Shown: positions 46,360-57,747 of the stretch, piece by piece
Numbering within the stretch: the stretch's first letter is position 1
How the letters are laid out: every line of letters begins with the position of its first letter
Assembly (NCBI GenBank): GCA_022376515.1
Contig: WTXI01000003.1
Coordinates: forward strand, 310,001-374,000
Direction of reading: 5' to 3'
Length of the DNA: 64,000 nt
From: Lactifluus volemus
Lineage: Eukaryota; Basidiomycota; Agaricomycetes; Russulales; Russulaceae
The notes under the pieces: model-generated
Seen by the model: the letters and a program-made list of their open reading frames with translations, nothing else
What the model was told of the DNA's origin: nothing
Database searches by the model: none
Program-made: the position numbers and the translations under genes

Positions 46360-49300
46360 AGGACCCCTGAAAGTACACTGAACCCGCTGATCCGGGATTT
46401 GGATAAAATTTGGGTATTTTCGTCGAAATGCAACAGGTCTATGCGGATAAATAGTAGCTGTTTTGGACCCAAATCTATGGTCAGAATTTGCGGATAAAAG
46501 TTAGGTCCGGTGACAAAGGCCTGGTGACTTTGCGGTTAAAAACCACTACCACAGCACGCGTGGCAGAGACCACACTGAGACCACTCAGAGACCTGAACTA
46601 CTCCACTACTACTCCTGGGCTGTGGAAGCAGTGTGGACACATACTTTATGGGCATTTGCGTCCATGCGTCCATGTTGAAGTTGTACAACTGTTGTACACT
46701 AATTGTACTATGTACTATGTACTAGTATCAGGAGCTGATGAATCAATAGAACCACTACGCTATCTCACCACTACCTCACTTCCAACTTGAACTGCTAATA
46801 TTCTGCTATGGCCAACTCAGACATTGAGGACAACCATCCTACACCATTTGTGCTCGAAGAGTGGATAGGGAAGGGACGCCGGCTTCCAATTGCAATAGAC
46901 ACCCCTTCCGGTCTCGCAGAGCACTTTTCGATGCTCAGAGAAGTTCCTGGAGACATTAAACACAAGCGCTACCCCAGTATGGACCTCAGCATCGAATCGT
47001 TCATCAAATATCAACTCCCAAAGCGTACCTATGCCCTCCCAGGGGTAGAGGCTTTGGAGTGCTTCAAGAAGAGGGAGCCAAATGCCGATCTGGATGCTCA
47101 CACAACCATTCCCCTTCCATCTCGCCAATTTGTTGAAAAACTCGACACCCACTTCCGGCAGGCAATACTCGATGATATGCACTCGGTGATAAACCCAGCA
47201 TATCCAGGCTCCTACCTCCCACTCTGGTTAGCTCGATACTGGAAAGACATGTGGGAGATATATGACTTACAGGAGACCTGGAAGAAGGGATTGACGTGGC
47301 TGGAAGACAAGATGCAAGGGGGAGTATCAGAGACGGAATATGACGTCTACAGAGGGGCTCACAAACTCACCGATATTCTTCGATGGTCTGAAGAGACAAA
47401 CATCGCTGGAGCACATGGCGCGACAGACGTATTTGCGCGCTACCTTTCTGACAAGACCTGGATGAATTCAACCCAAATTAACATGATGTTTGCCCATATT
47501 TCGGACCGTATAGAACAAGATGAAACCCTGGACTCACTAGTCACCGTGGAAACGCTTCGCCTTTGGACTGAGATCGAGAAGGCAAAAAATATTCAGTATT
47601 TTGATGGGCATCCACCAACGTTCTTGCGCCGCCTCGAAAAGCGAATCCTAGATAGGGAAATTGATTTCCTCATATTCCCCGTGCACTGGGACGCGCAGAA
47701 GCATTGGTTGACGTTCAAGCTAGATTTTCAGTTGAAAGAGCTGTCTTACGGTGAGCGACATAACTTAGCGGCAATAGTCACAGTTGCACTTACCAAGCGG
47801 CGCTGTCTCGGACAGGTGATTCTCTTGCACACAAATTAGCCCCCCCAACGGATATAATCAAGAAGTTGCAGTGGTGGTTGAAGAAAAGGCTCGACGGTCC
47901 ATTCGAGAATCTTGGTGATGGACTCGAACACGGGAGGCAAGATGACATGTCCAATTGTGGAATCCTCTGTGCAAATACGGCCGCGTGCGACATCTTTGAG
48001 GATGATGATCTATGGACCACTGAAACAAAAGCTCTTGAGAGAGGTCGGTGGTTTGTTGTGCTTGTTAGAAAGCACATAGAGGATGTTAGTCTTTCACATA
48101 CTTTGTGATGAAAGTTATCACTCACCGGATATTAGGTGAACAATGACCCAGATAGAAAATCATACGTCGATAACTGCATCATGGCCATAGATCCATCACG
48201 ACATACCAACGCTTTCTCAGTCGCGAATCTCCTAAACCCACCAGACTTGGAGACAAATTTGCCAACGCACGAAGGCGTTCAAGTTCAAGTTGCTCAGGCG
48301 ATGGACAGCGCTGACAAATCAACTTCAGCGGTGACGGTGACGGTGACGGTGCCATTGCCAGTTGTTTCGGTCATGCATCCTTTCCTCGAAAATACACACC
48401 GTGACGTCTTGTCAGGTCATCCATTGGCATCTGAGCAGGCTGAGGGAAGAAAGAAGAGACGAGCACATCCCCAAGGATCAAACCGCGTTGACCAAAACCG
48501 AAAGAGACAAAAGGTTACTCTTGCAGATGATGCATCTTCTCGGCGTATGGGTCAATCAAAATCAGCTATCTGGGAGCGCCTTCAGAATGAAAAGTACCAG
48601 AGTGGGCAAATACACGCTGGAGACAACAAACTTGTGCATTTCCGAGCAAAGATTCTGGGACTTGACCGGCTCGCGTTCATTCAGGACTCAAAACATGTTC
48701 GTCATTTCTTCTGCGGAAAAACATTGATTATGAAGTACCCGTTTAACACCAAGAACTTCGAGACGCATATCTCAAATTGCAAGGGCGCTCCGAAATCAGC
48801 AAAGCTTTCTGGTGGCGGAATGAAGCGTATTGACTCGTATTTTAAGACAACATTGTCTTTGCCAGCGCCGGCTCCTAGTCCTCTTCCTTGTCCTGGTCTT
48901 GATGCCTCTAAGTACTCTATTGTCAAGGCTTACTTGGGTCGAACTGGAGCAGGGGGGGGCGGCGCCCCATCTGTGACTAAAATCTCGCTTGAGCTCTATG
49001 GAAAGCGCTATAGCCGACTTTCGAATGCACGCAAGAAGCATGTCAAAACCGCCCAGTGTCATGAATGGACTTGGTGGAATGACCACAACGCTGACAAGGT
49101 ATTCTCGACCGACTGCAGTAAAGTGGGACTACGGCCTATCTCAGTGGAGTCAGCGCTAGGATCTGGGAGTGACTCGTTGCCGGAACCTTGTCATGCCTGT
49201 TGCTCGGTGCTAAAAAGCAAGGCTTTTAAAAATGCGTGCAACATTCCTCAACCTCCAGACGAGCACTACAAATACATCAATATGATGTATCGTAACAAGA

Positions 49301-52300
49301 AGCTTGCTGTGCTATTTGGCCGATGTTCTGGGTTGCGTAAAATTATTGAAAACGAGGTACGTCATGATTGCCTTCTATCGCAATGACATAGCTAACGATG
49401 TAACAAATCAAACTTTTTATTTAGACTGTATCTCCTCTGCTACAATACGTTCATGGCATACTGTCTCGGGAACATAAAGGCGATAATCTGTTTGCGTCAA
49501 TAATTGAAGCTGTGGCCCTCCGAAAAGACAAGGAAACCCGAGGCGTTGGAATGCAGAGAATGCGATATGCTCCAGATCTGATCGAGTTTTCGCATATTCT
49601 CTTTACGCACAGCCCCAAGGCCTATGAAAGATTGAGAGCTGTATTAACACTGCCCGACCAAAGGACACTTCAGTAAGCTCACTTGGCCCTCTTATGCGCA
49701 GACTTAGATGCTCATTTATGACTTGGAAATCAGTATGCAGCGTGCACGCCAACCACGGTTTCCTATTGGGATTCAATCTCGAACCTTTGAACTGGTTAAA
49801 GAGACTCTACAGAAACTTCAGTATGATGGTCCCGTTGGTCTAAGCTGCGACGATACGAAGCTTCTGGCGTCATTTCGCCCATACTATGACGAAGCTCGCA
49901 AGAGTTACTTTCTTATGGGCCATATAGGCGAGCCTTATCAGATTCTCAATCACGAAGACTTTCAGCTTGTGATCCAAAATAAGGAGCTTCAGAAGGCAAC
50001 AAAGGTATGATATCTGTTCATCCAACTATCTAAAAAGCTGATCGTTCATTAGCTTCGCTTATTTTGTCTTCAGATCCCCATACCAAAGATACCAACTATC
50101 ATTGTTGCCGCATTATCGATCCCTGATAACCTTGAAGCAAACGATCTACTCAAGTTTACATGGGACATATTAATTGGTCTCCGTAGCTGCAACATCAGGG
50201 TCGCTTCTTATGCAACGGATGGCAGTAACGTCGAGCGCTCGGTTCAGGACAAGCTTGAGGCACGAGCTGACCAAATCAAGGAGATCCGATTTAAACATCC
50301 TGCGGACGATGGATCGATTCACGATGACATCGTTATTCCCATCCCGTGGTTTGGAGATCAGCCCATGGCAATTCTCCAAGACCCAAAGCATCTCCTTAAG
50401 ACATGTCGCAACAACAGCTTTTCTGGTGCTCAAGTTCCGATCCTTCCTAACCATCCGATCCTCTTTGCCGATATTCGTGCAATGGCTTATAACGACTCAC
50501 CCCTCTATTTACGAGATGTCGAAAAAGTGGACCGTCAAGATGACAACGCCGCGGTCCGACTCTTTAGTGGTGCAACGCTAGAGTGGCTTTCGACGAAGGG
50601 TCCTGACAAGAGAGGCCTTATCTGCTTCTTATTCATTTGCGGCGAAATGATCGACGCATATCAGAATCGGCTTATTCCTATAGATGAGCGGGTCCAGATG
50701 ATACTACGTGCTCATTTCTTCTTTGAGCTCTGGGAAGCATTTATCGACGTCGGTGGCTATGCAAAAAAGAAGCATTTCTTGTCACCTCAATGCATCAAGA
50801 TCACGAAGGTGTTAATCCGTGGCTTTCTTCAACTCGTTCTCATTTATCGTGATAACGAGGGAGGCCGTCCCTTGCTCCCTTGGCTTTTGGGTACAGAGGC
50901 AGTCGAACACGTCTTTGGGATGTGTCGCCAAATCGTCAAGGACTTTACGATGCTCGATTTCCATCTCATGATACCTAAGCTCTTTATTAAGCTTCGGGAA
51001 GCCTTCCTTTCTTCCCATTCACCCGATGGAAGAGCTCGCGCCAGTGGCTACTCTCACACTCATACTGATACTCGTGGGATTGACCTCGTCGCACTTTCTA
51101 CCTATCCTACCAATGAGGACATTCAGGACATTGTGCATCGTGCCTATAATGAAGCTCACTCGCTCTTTGTTTATCTCGGACTTACTGCAGAACAGTTGTA
51201 TTCCTCGACTATGCAGTCACGCCCCACACACTTGCCATCTATTTCGAGCTGGTGGGCAGATAAGGACTCGGACGACTTGGAACTGTCTCAGGCTGATGAC
51301 TCGGATGACTCGGAGTCAGTATGCAGCTCATTGCATTCAAGTGACGACTATCAGGCAATGCTAGACAGACTTGAAGATGCTGACCTCTCTCCAACACATG
51401 AAAACGAACTCATGGACTATCGGTTCGCAGCAATTGCACTAAGTATCGATGACCAAACGTCCATGTACGTTTAGGCAGCTTTTGTACTGGCCCAAGTGAT
51501 ACTGACTCATATATGGCCTTTCAGATGTAATTTGCCAGAGCTTGATGGCGAAGCGATGACGGAAGCCTACTCAGATGATGCGGCTCACATCGTGTCTGTT
51601 CTCGCTGCAGCCCATGGTGAACGTCTAGCGAATTCCCTCCCGGCAGTCAATGTGTCAGAACCGGAAATTGATGTGTACTCTTCTGCCTCAAGGATTGACA
51701 TATCTGAACTACTACGCCTACGTTATCGTCATCAGACTAAACAGGCCGAAACTGGCGTTCGCAAATTCGGAAATACCAAAGTTTTGTGTGATTCCGAGTC
51801 TGAGTCGACTCAGATGAACCTGCGCCAATCAAAGCCTCTTACAGAGCGCCAGCAAATCCTTCGAAGATTTACTGAAATTATCAAACAACAAGACGATCGA
51901 GGTATCGGGACTGGGTTGGAGAGAGCCGCACGCTGGAAGGGGACTATGACAGGAAATTCCGCAAATGCGGCCATGGCAGCTAGCGCGGCAGCGACAAAGG
52001 TCAGTCTGAGTCAAATAATTCGATCACGTTGCGTCGCTATGCTACTTTGCGTTTTCTCACCAAATGCCATGTTTTGGTTTCTTCTCAGGCCCTGACAAAA
52101 CGAAAGCGAATATACCACGGCGCTGGATTGCCCGACATTATGGGGGATGCGCACATCAACGCCCTAAACGTTTTGCGTGCTGCTGATCCAAATTTCCGGC
52201 ATGCTGGGACCCGGGATGAGCATCACCCAACTGTCGGAGGATACGGCTTCGCCATGTCGTCACACAAAGGCCTTGGACTTGTACTATGCAAAAGTATGTT

Positions 52301-52993
52301 TTGTTGCCGTCAGCGCATCGCCCGAGTTTGATGCCAGTGTACTGATAACACTCTCGGTAGTTCTTACTGTGTATTCGAAAGGGGGCAGAAACCACGGCAA
52401 ACATGGATACGTTGACAGCGTTGGCACCATAACCGCGGCTTCGAACATTGTTATTCAAGTCTTTCAGTATCATTTCGGTTCTCATTTCTATGATAAACCA
52501 CATATGAATCATCCATTCCCTCAGCTTCAGTGCTTCGACATTATTCCCTCCACTCTGTTCCTTTGTGCTCTACAGAGTCCACCTGTTGTACCAGTTGATG
52601 GTCAGCCGGGCATTGAGGTTTCCCCACAAGATATCACTCTCTTCAAGACACTCCGGAAAAAGCAAAAAGACATTGAGAAGGCAATCAAGGTATTCAACAA
52701 GCGAAACGGCTCTTCTACAGCCCCAACGGGCCCAGCCAACTGTGATTCGGAGGAAGAGATTGGAGATACATAGTTAATTGGATGTACTACTACATGGACC
52801 CATCATTTTGTCCCAAAAAAACTATTTTATTTGATGCCTCATCCGTGGTGCGGATAAAAAATGGGGTCAAGCCCAGTTTTGGTGAGGATTGAGCCGAAAA
52901 ACCGGATAAATTTTGCCCAAACTCATGCGGATAAAAATCACAACAATTTGGGTCGCTGAAGATCAGGCCTACTGGGGAACTTTCAGGGGTCCT
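46360..52993 (+). mobile_element. Complete DNA transposon with Ulp1-transposase gene
   Basis: 6634-base element. The left end is AGGACCCCTGAAAGT (46360-46374); the right end is its inverse (52979-52993). The target duplication CTCCCCCT is perfect on both sides (46352-46359 and 52994-53001). It has subterminal GCGGATAAA motifs at 46443, 46490, 52850 and 52927. A single intron-containing gene (46808-52773) fills it. An 8-bp duplication fits P, hAT and KDZ-type superfamilies. The first 195 bases occur again unchanged at 63806-64000, which argues for recent movement. Confidence 0.92.
46808..52773 (+). CDS. Ulp1 protease-transposase fusion protein of DNA transposon
   Basis: One frame continues across about nine introns, giving roughly 1.8 thousand residues. 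The N-terminal part (to about residue 400) ends in a C48/Ulp1-like cysteine protease: His in AQKHWLTFKLDF, Asp in the same block, YGDSL, then Gln and the nucleophile Cys in QDDMSNCGILCANTAAC. Next comes a Lys/Arg-rich stretch, then a zinc-finger-like block (FFCGK, YPFNTKNFETHISNCKG). The C-terminal half looks like a DDE transposase: VGLSCDDTKLLASFRPYYDE, SYATDGSNVERSVQ, LQDPKHLLKTCRNN and GTEAVEHVFGMCRQI. The last two resemble the P-element/THAP9 pattern (DP-HLLK--RNN; E--FG--R). An acidic Ser/Asp region and a conserved tail follow. No frame break was found, so it may be active. Superfamily assignment is inference. Confidence 0.82.
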
Positions 52994-53001
52994 CTCCCCC
53001 T
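52994..53001 (+). repeat. Right 8-bp target site duplication
   Basis: Second copy of CTCCCCCT, directly after the inverted terminal repeat ending AGGGGTCCT at 52993. Confidence 0.9.
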
Positions 53002-55455
53002 TCCTTTCTCTTTCTTCCCTCGCCCTTTTGTTTTTTTTCTTATCATTATTTCTTTTGTGTGTCATGTTGATTCCTTTCCCATCCTTATCTTAAAATGCAG
53101 ATTTGCCTTTGCCAAATTGCCCCGAGTGACTTCATATCGGAAATCTCCGCCGCCCTCTCCCTTCACATACCCCTCCCTACCTTTGGCCGTCGGAATAGTT
53201 AACCCATTACAGGAGAGGCCCGCCTTGAACCAATCGGCTTCTTTGACGTTGGTGTTGATGGTGGTGGTGGTGGTGGTACTAGTAGTAGTAGTGGCTGCGA
53301 CGAGTTCCAGGTAAAGAAAATGAGAATGCCGAACTACTCACGATGAATGAACTTTGATTGGGAACTAGTCCCGCACCCCGAGAACCGGGAAGACGTCTCA
53401 TGCCTTCCCCACTCTAGTCAGTCATGCTCGTCGTCAGTCTTACCCGCGGAACTGTCCTTGCGGGGTGTCATAGGTACGTCCCCTTTGCCACGTAAGAGAA
53501 AAATAAAAGACTCGAAATTCACGTTTTTTTTTTTTGGATCTTCGTCCCTAAAGTTTCCTTGGGACGAGAGAATGGATAGTATTGGATCCAAGTTGGTGCG
53601 AGTGGAAGCAACCCCCCTTTATATATTAACACGGAAATGAGAGGTGCCACATTAACGCCACGCTGGCACGCGGAACCATGATATCGTCAATCTCTTCTTG
53701 TAGTGAATCAGTCGTTAATGTGATGCGCGCGCCGATAACCTTCAGTCATCGAGGCGCCGATCGGGGGGCGTTCAAAGGCTCGAAGTTTGTTATTCGTCCG
53801 GGTGAAAGGCGCAAACTATCCGGGATCAGCGAGAGAAAGAACGAATAAAACGAAAAGATAAGAGGCCTTTAGCTTCTTCACCTCTTGTTTTTTTTTAAAA
53901 ATCCGCTTTGGATTCACCGCATCCCATATATATGAAACTGATTAACGGATAACATAAAAATTACATAGCGTGTAGAGGCCGCATGCATATTGCGGGGAGT
54001 TCATGATTTCAGACTTTCTTACAACACACAGGTCAGTGTTTCCCAAAAGTAGACGGGCTCGCCGGCCGCGGTCATCACATAAGTTTGAAAGACTTCGAAA
54101 TTCACTTTTTGGGGGGTTTTCAAAGCCGAGGGCCAGTTCGGGATTAAACTGAGCCGAGTACTGAAATAGAAATAGCGAAGGGGGCCCCGGCTATTACAGT
54201 AGCGTCATCCTGTGGAACGCGTTCCAGGATTAGAGCCGTAGAGGAACACAGAATAGAAAGCAAGCTGGGAAGAGGGGGGGACCAAACCCAGAAAAGTTCA
54301 ATAGACCGCGGAAGGAAGAGAAGAGAAGGAATAAAGAGAATAAAGAGGGGGAGCAACGGAAATGAGAAGAGAATGATGGTGGTGGTGGTGGTGGTGATGT
54401 CAAATTGATAATGAACTTAGACAGGCCCATGTGGAAAAAATAGAAAGAAAGAAGATCGTTACTTCCTTCTCTTTTTCTCGTGAACAGTGGTGGAACGCCG
54501 AAAAACTAGGATAGAACCCCCCCAAAACCTAACTTCTGTGGAAGGATGAGAGAACCAAAAGCCGGGCGCTAGGACGTTGCCGAGCGACGTGGGCGCTATT
54601 CTCACTCGTTACAGTACAGTACCCTTTTGCTTTGCTTGTCAACACGTCACGGACGGACCAGGCCTGACCAGGGAAAGGGCCACTTTTTTCTTTGCCCCTT
54701 TCACATCGCTGAGGAGCAATGCTCCACATGGGAGCGCGCCATGACACACACACCTTGGCACCGGCGCCAAGTGGCGCTGACGCCCTGCCCGTACTTGTAT
54801 GTTTCACTCGAGATGGAGCATCACCTAGATCTTCGAAAGTCATGTCCGGTTTGGGACACCTATTGCGGCTTGGCCGGGGGTTCGATGACGCAAGCTTAAT
54901 TTATCGTTTGCAATTGTAGGCACCACATAGGTCAGGGATGCAATAGTCCCTGTGGAGAGCTTTCTTAATTAATTTAAGGTTGGAGGGACGGGGGGAAAGA
55001 GGGTGGGTGATAATCGTGGTGTGCAGCCGACGCCTGGGGGACGGGGGGAATTAATAGGTGGCGCGTATCGGTTTGCGACGATCCTCAAGGAAAGCATACG
55101 GGGACATTGGGTGAAGCAACGAAGAATCAGCCACCGAATAGATGAAATGGCCAGGATGACGAAAGGTATCCCTGGATGCCCCACTGTAGCTAGATTGGGC
55201 TAGCGTGTGAAATGACCAGTTGCAAGGGTGAGCAATGTAGAGATGTGCCGTGGCGTGGCGGTGTCAGAGTCGAAAGGCCAGCAGTTTTTCCGTGTTAGAA
55301 GGGGAGCGGTGTTAATAACCCGGTGGATTTGATAACCTGAAAGGGGAAAGAGGGTAAATAAGGGGACAAACAAGTAGCCGCCCAAAGGCAATTGGCGCGA
55401 GAAAGGGAAAAAAAGAGCAAGTGAGCAAAGAAAGCCTTGTCGTCGGTCAAAGAAG
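53002..55455. other. Intergenic, former GTR1 downstream region and AMPK beta promoter
   Basis: No gene recognised. GGT-rich microsatellites at about 53250-53280 and 54374-54396, T-runs near 53525 and 53887, and purine-rich stretches around 54300. The start of this region is the original 3' flank of GTR1 before the transposon insertion. Confidence 0.5.
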
Positions 55456-57170
55456 ATGGGTCAGTCTGCCTCATCGACCGTAACACACAACAGTGCTCAA
55501 GATAGAGATAACCGTGACAACAAGCTTCCCTCTCATCCCGTTCATAGATCCCTCCGTACTAAAAAGAAATCCCTCGAATTGCCCGACCTGGCGTCCCTTT
55601 CTCTTACTCCTGCCCCCTCTCATCTAAACTCCCCTAATCACTCTCCTCGTCCCCACTATAGGAGACAGAAAGCTTCCTCCCCTATCCCCATACCCGCTCA
55701 CTCTCTCACTCCCAACGGAGCCGATCATCATTACCAATCTCACGCCCGTCCGAACCAGCTCCCTTCGACTACTCAAATGCCCGATGTCCTCGTTCAACAG
55801 CAACCCCCTACTCACATTCCCGTCTTTCCTCCCTCACAACGTCTTAGATCCACCCAAACCGCTTCCAGATCTTTCACCCGACCCTCCCAAGCCACCCATC
55901 TCCAGCCAATCAATGATGTCGAGCCACCTCGTGAACAGGAGGCCAAGGTCGCCCCATTCGTCTCAGAAACGATCAGCAGCACAATTCCATTAGGCCTAAC
56001 TCAGGCAGATGTTCCTCAACCCCCAACTCGTGCTCGACTTTCACCCATCGATGAACCCCCACAACCCGTAGATGTAACGATCTCATGGCATGGCAGTGGA
56101 AAGAATGTCCTTCTTGCTCGTGCTGGCGATGCAAACTGGAAGGGCCGCCAAGTGATGACCCGCAGGTGCGTGCTATACCATCCCTTTTGCCTTTTTTTTC
56201 CTCCCCATCTCGTGTGGCTCTAATATAACCCTAACCACAGCTCATCCAAATCTGACACTTTTGTCGCCATTGTCCCACTCTTACCTGGCACGCACCATAT
56301 CAAGTTCATCGTTGATGACAACTGGAAGCTCGCACAGGATCTCCCTACCGCTGTTGACGATGATGGTTCACTGGCCAATTATGTTTCTGTACCGCTCCCC
56401 GCTCCCCCTTCAACTCCCCTTTCGCCACCACCCACCTCCGCAAATCGCACGCCCCATCAAATCTCTTTCTGGTCACAAAGCAGTGATGCAGGTGTCTGCA
56501 CACCCTTTGGCGAAGAAGGTTGGACGTCCGTTATTCCCCCCGAGTTGATCGCCGCCGCTCGTGAAGAAGAAGTGTTTCTTGCCAACGGAGCAATCGGCAC
56601 CGCCCCAAACATCCCTCCAGCACCCGTCCTCCCACGGCACCTCGACAAGCTCATTCTCAACACGCGCGTCGGCGCCCCGCCACCGCAACCTGTGAAAGAA
56701 CGCAGACACCGTGCGCGTTCACGACACGGCGAGTTTGGCATGACTCGATCCGACCAGGAAGAGCAACCTCCAGCTGGCTCTTCTCATATTCCTGTCACGA
56801 CAGCGAGTGGGACAGACGTGTCCGCTGCACGCCATGGGCACCCCAACTCCAGTTCGCATTCGCATTCGCGCTCGCCCGTCCGTACCCTTGTCGGCGGCTC
56901 GACTGCCGCATTAGGCTCGACGGCTGCCGCATTGATGCTGGCAGATGATGCGAGCGTACTCCCTGTGCCATCGCACGTTGTCCTGCATCACCTCAGCACC
57001 AGCGCGATCCGGAATGGTGTACTGGCAGTTGGTAGCACGACTCGATACAAGAAGAAGGTGCGTCTCTCGTCACTCTTTTTTTTGAAGCGTACCTCTGACA
57101 TTTTTTTTTCTTTTGCATCTTACTCTTTCGCAAGCAGTTTATCACAACGATCTATTACAAGCCGACGTGA
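55456..57170 (+). CDS. AMPK/SNF1 beta subunit
   Basis: Scaffold of the SNF1/AMPK heterotrimer, equivalent to Sip1/Sip2/Gal83. It begins MGQSASSTVTHN, with Gly2 and Ser in place for N-myristoylation. A Ser/Pro-rich region of about 200 residues follows, then the glycogen-binding/AMPK1-CBM module interrupted by one intron (VDVTISWHGSGKNVLLARAG, NWKGRQVM, then FVAIVPLLPGTHHIKFIVDD, ANYVSVPL). The C-terminal ASC domain covers WTSVIPPELI, PPAPVLPRHLDKLILNT and VLPVPSHVVLHHLSTSAIRN, ending through a last intron in KKK-FITTIYYKPT with the stop at 57168-57170. That ending is the highly conserved beta-subunit C-terminus. Length and domain order are normal. Confidence 0.93.
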
Positions 57171-57747
57171 TAATCGTTGCCGTCGATTCCATAAAAATGT
57201 GTATTCATAACTGCTTGGCCGTAGAGGGCAACCAGGCCATTAGATTTCGCTGCCTTCATATAGTTCTTACTTCGCATTCTACCATCCCTTTTTTTTTTTT
57301 CCAACTCTCCCCAATCCGTGATGCTTACGATCTTGATGACGTTGATGCTTTAGTTTGTCGTGCCCGGTGCGCGCGAGAGTGCCAAATCGGCTTTTTCTTT
57401 TTTTCTCAGATTTCTGCTTGGTTATGATTCATGATGTACTATAGTCATCTCATCTCCATGCATTTTGCACACGGACAGGTGTTTAGTACATGTTGTGTGC
57501 TACTTTGACGAATATACCATGCTTTCCCTTTTTCTTGTCACACTGATCGGAGGGCGCCGTATGCGATACATCTAAGGTACACAGGGCAGGGCAGGCCGCG
57601 GTGGAGACAAGGCTAAGTTTGTCTGCCATCAGCTTGTGATAACGGACCCTTCTTACGGGGACCACTTGGCCGCTTGTTTATCCCTTCTGGGTAGATAAAC
57701 CAAATCATCATCACAATCACGTGTTGAGACGCGCCTTGTACTGACGA
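57171..57747. other. Intergenic between AMPK beta and APC2
   Basis: No gene seen. It holds the AMPK beta 3' region and the APC2 promoter; a long T-run lies at about 57290-57300. Confidence 0.5.
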
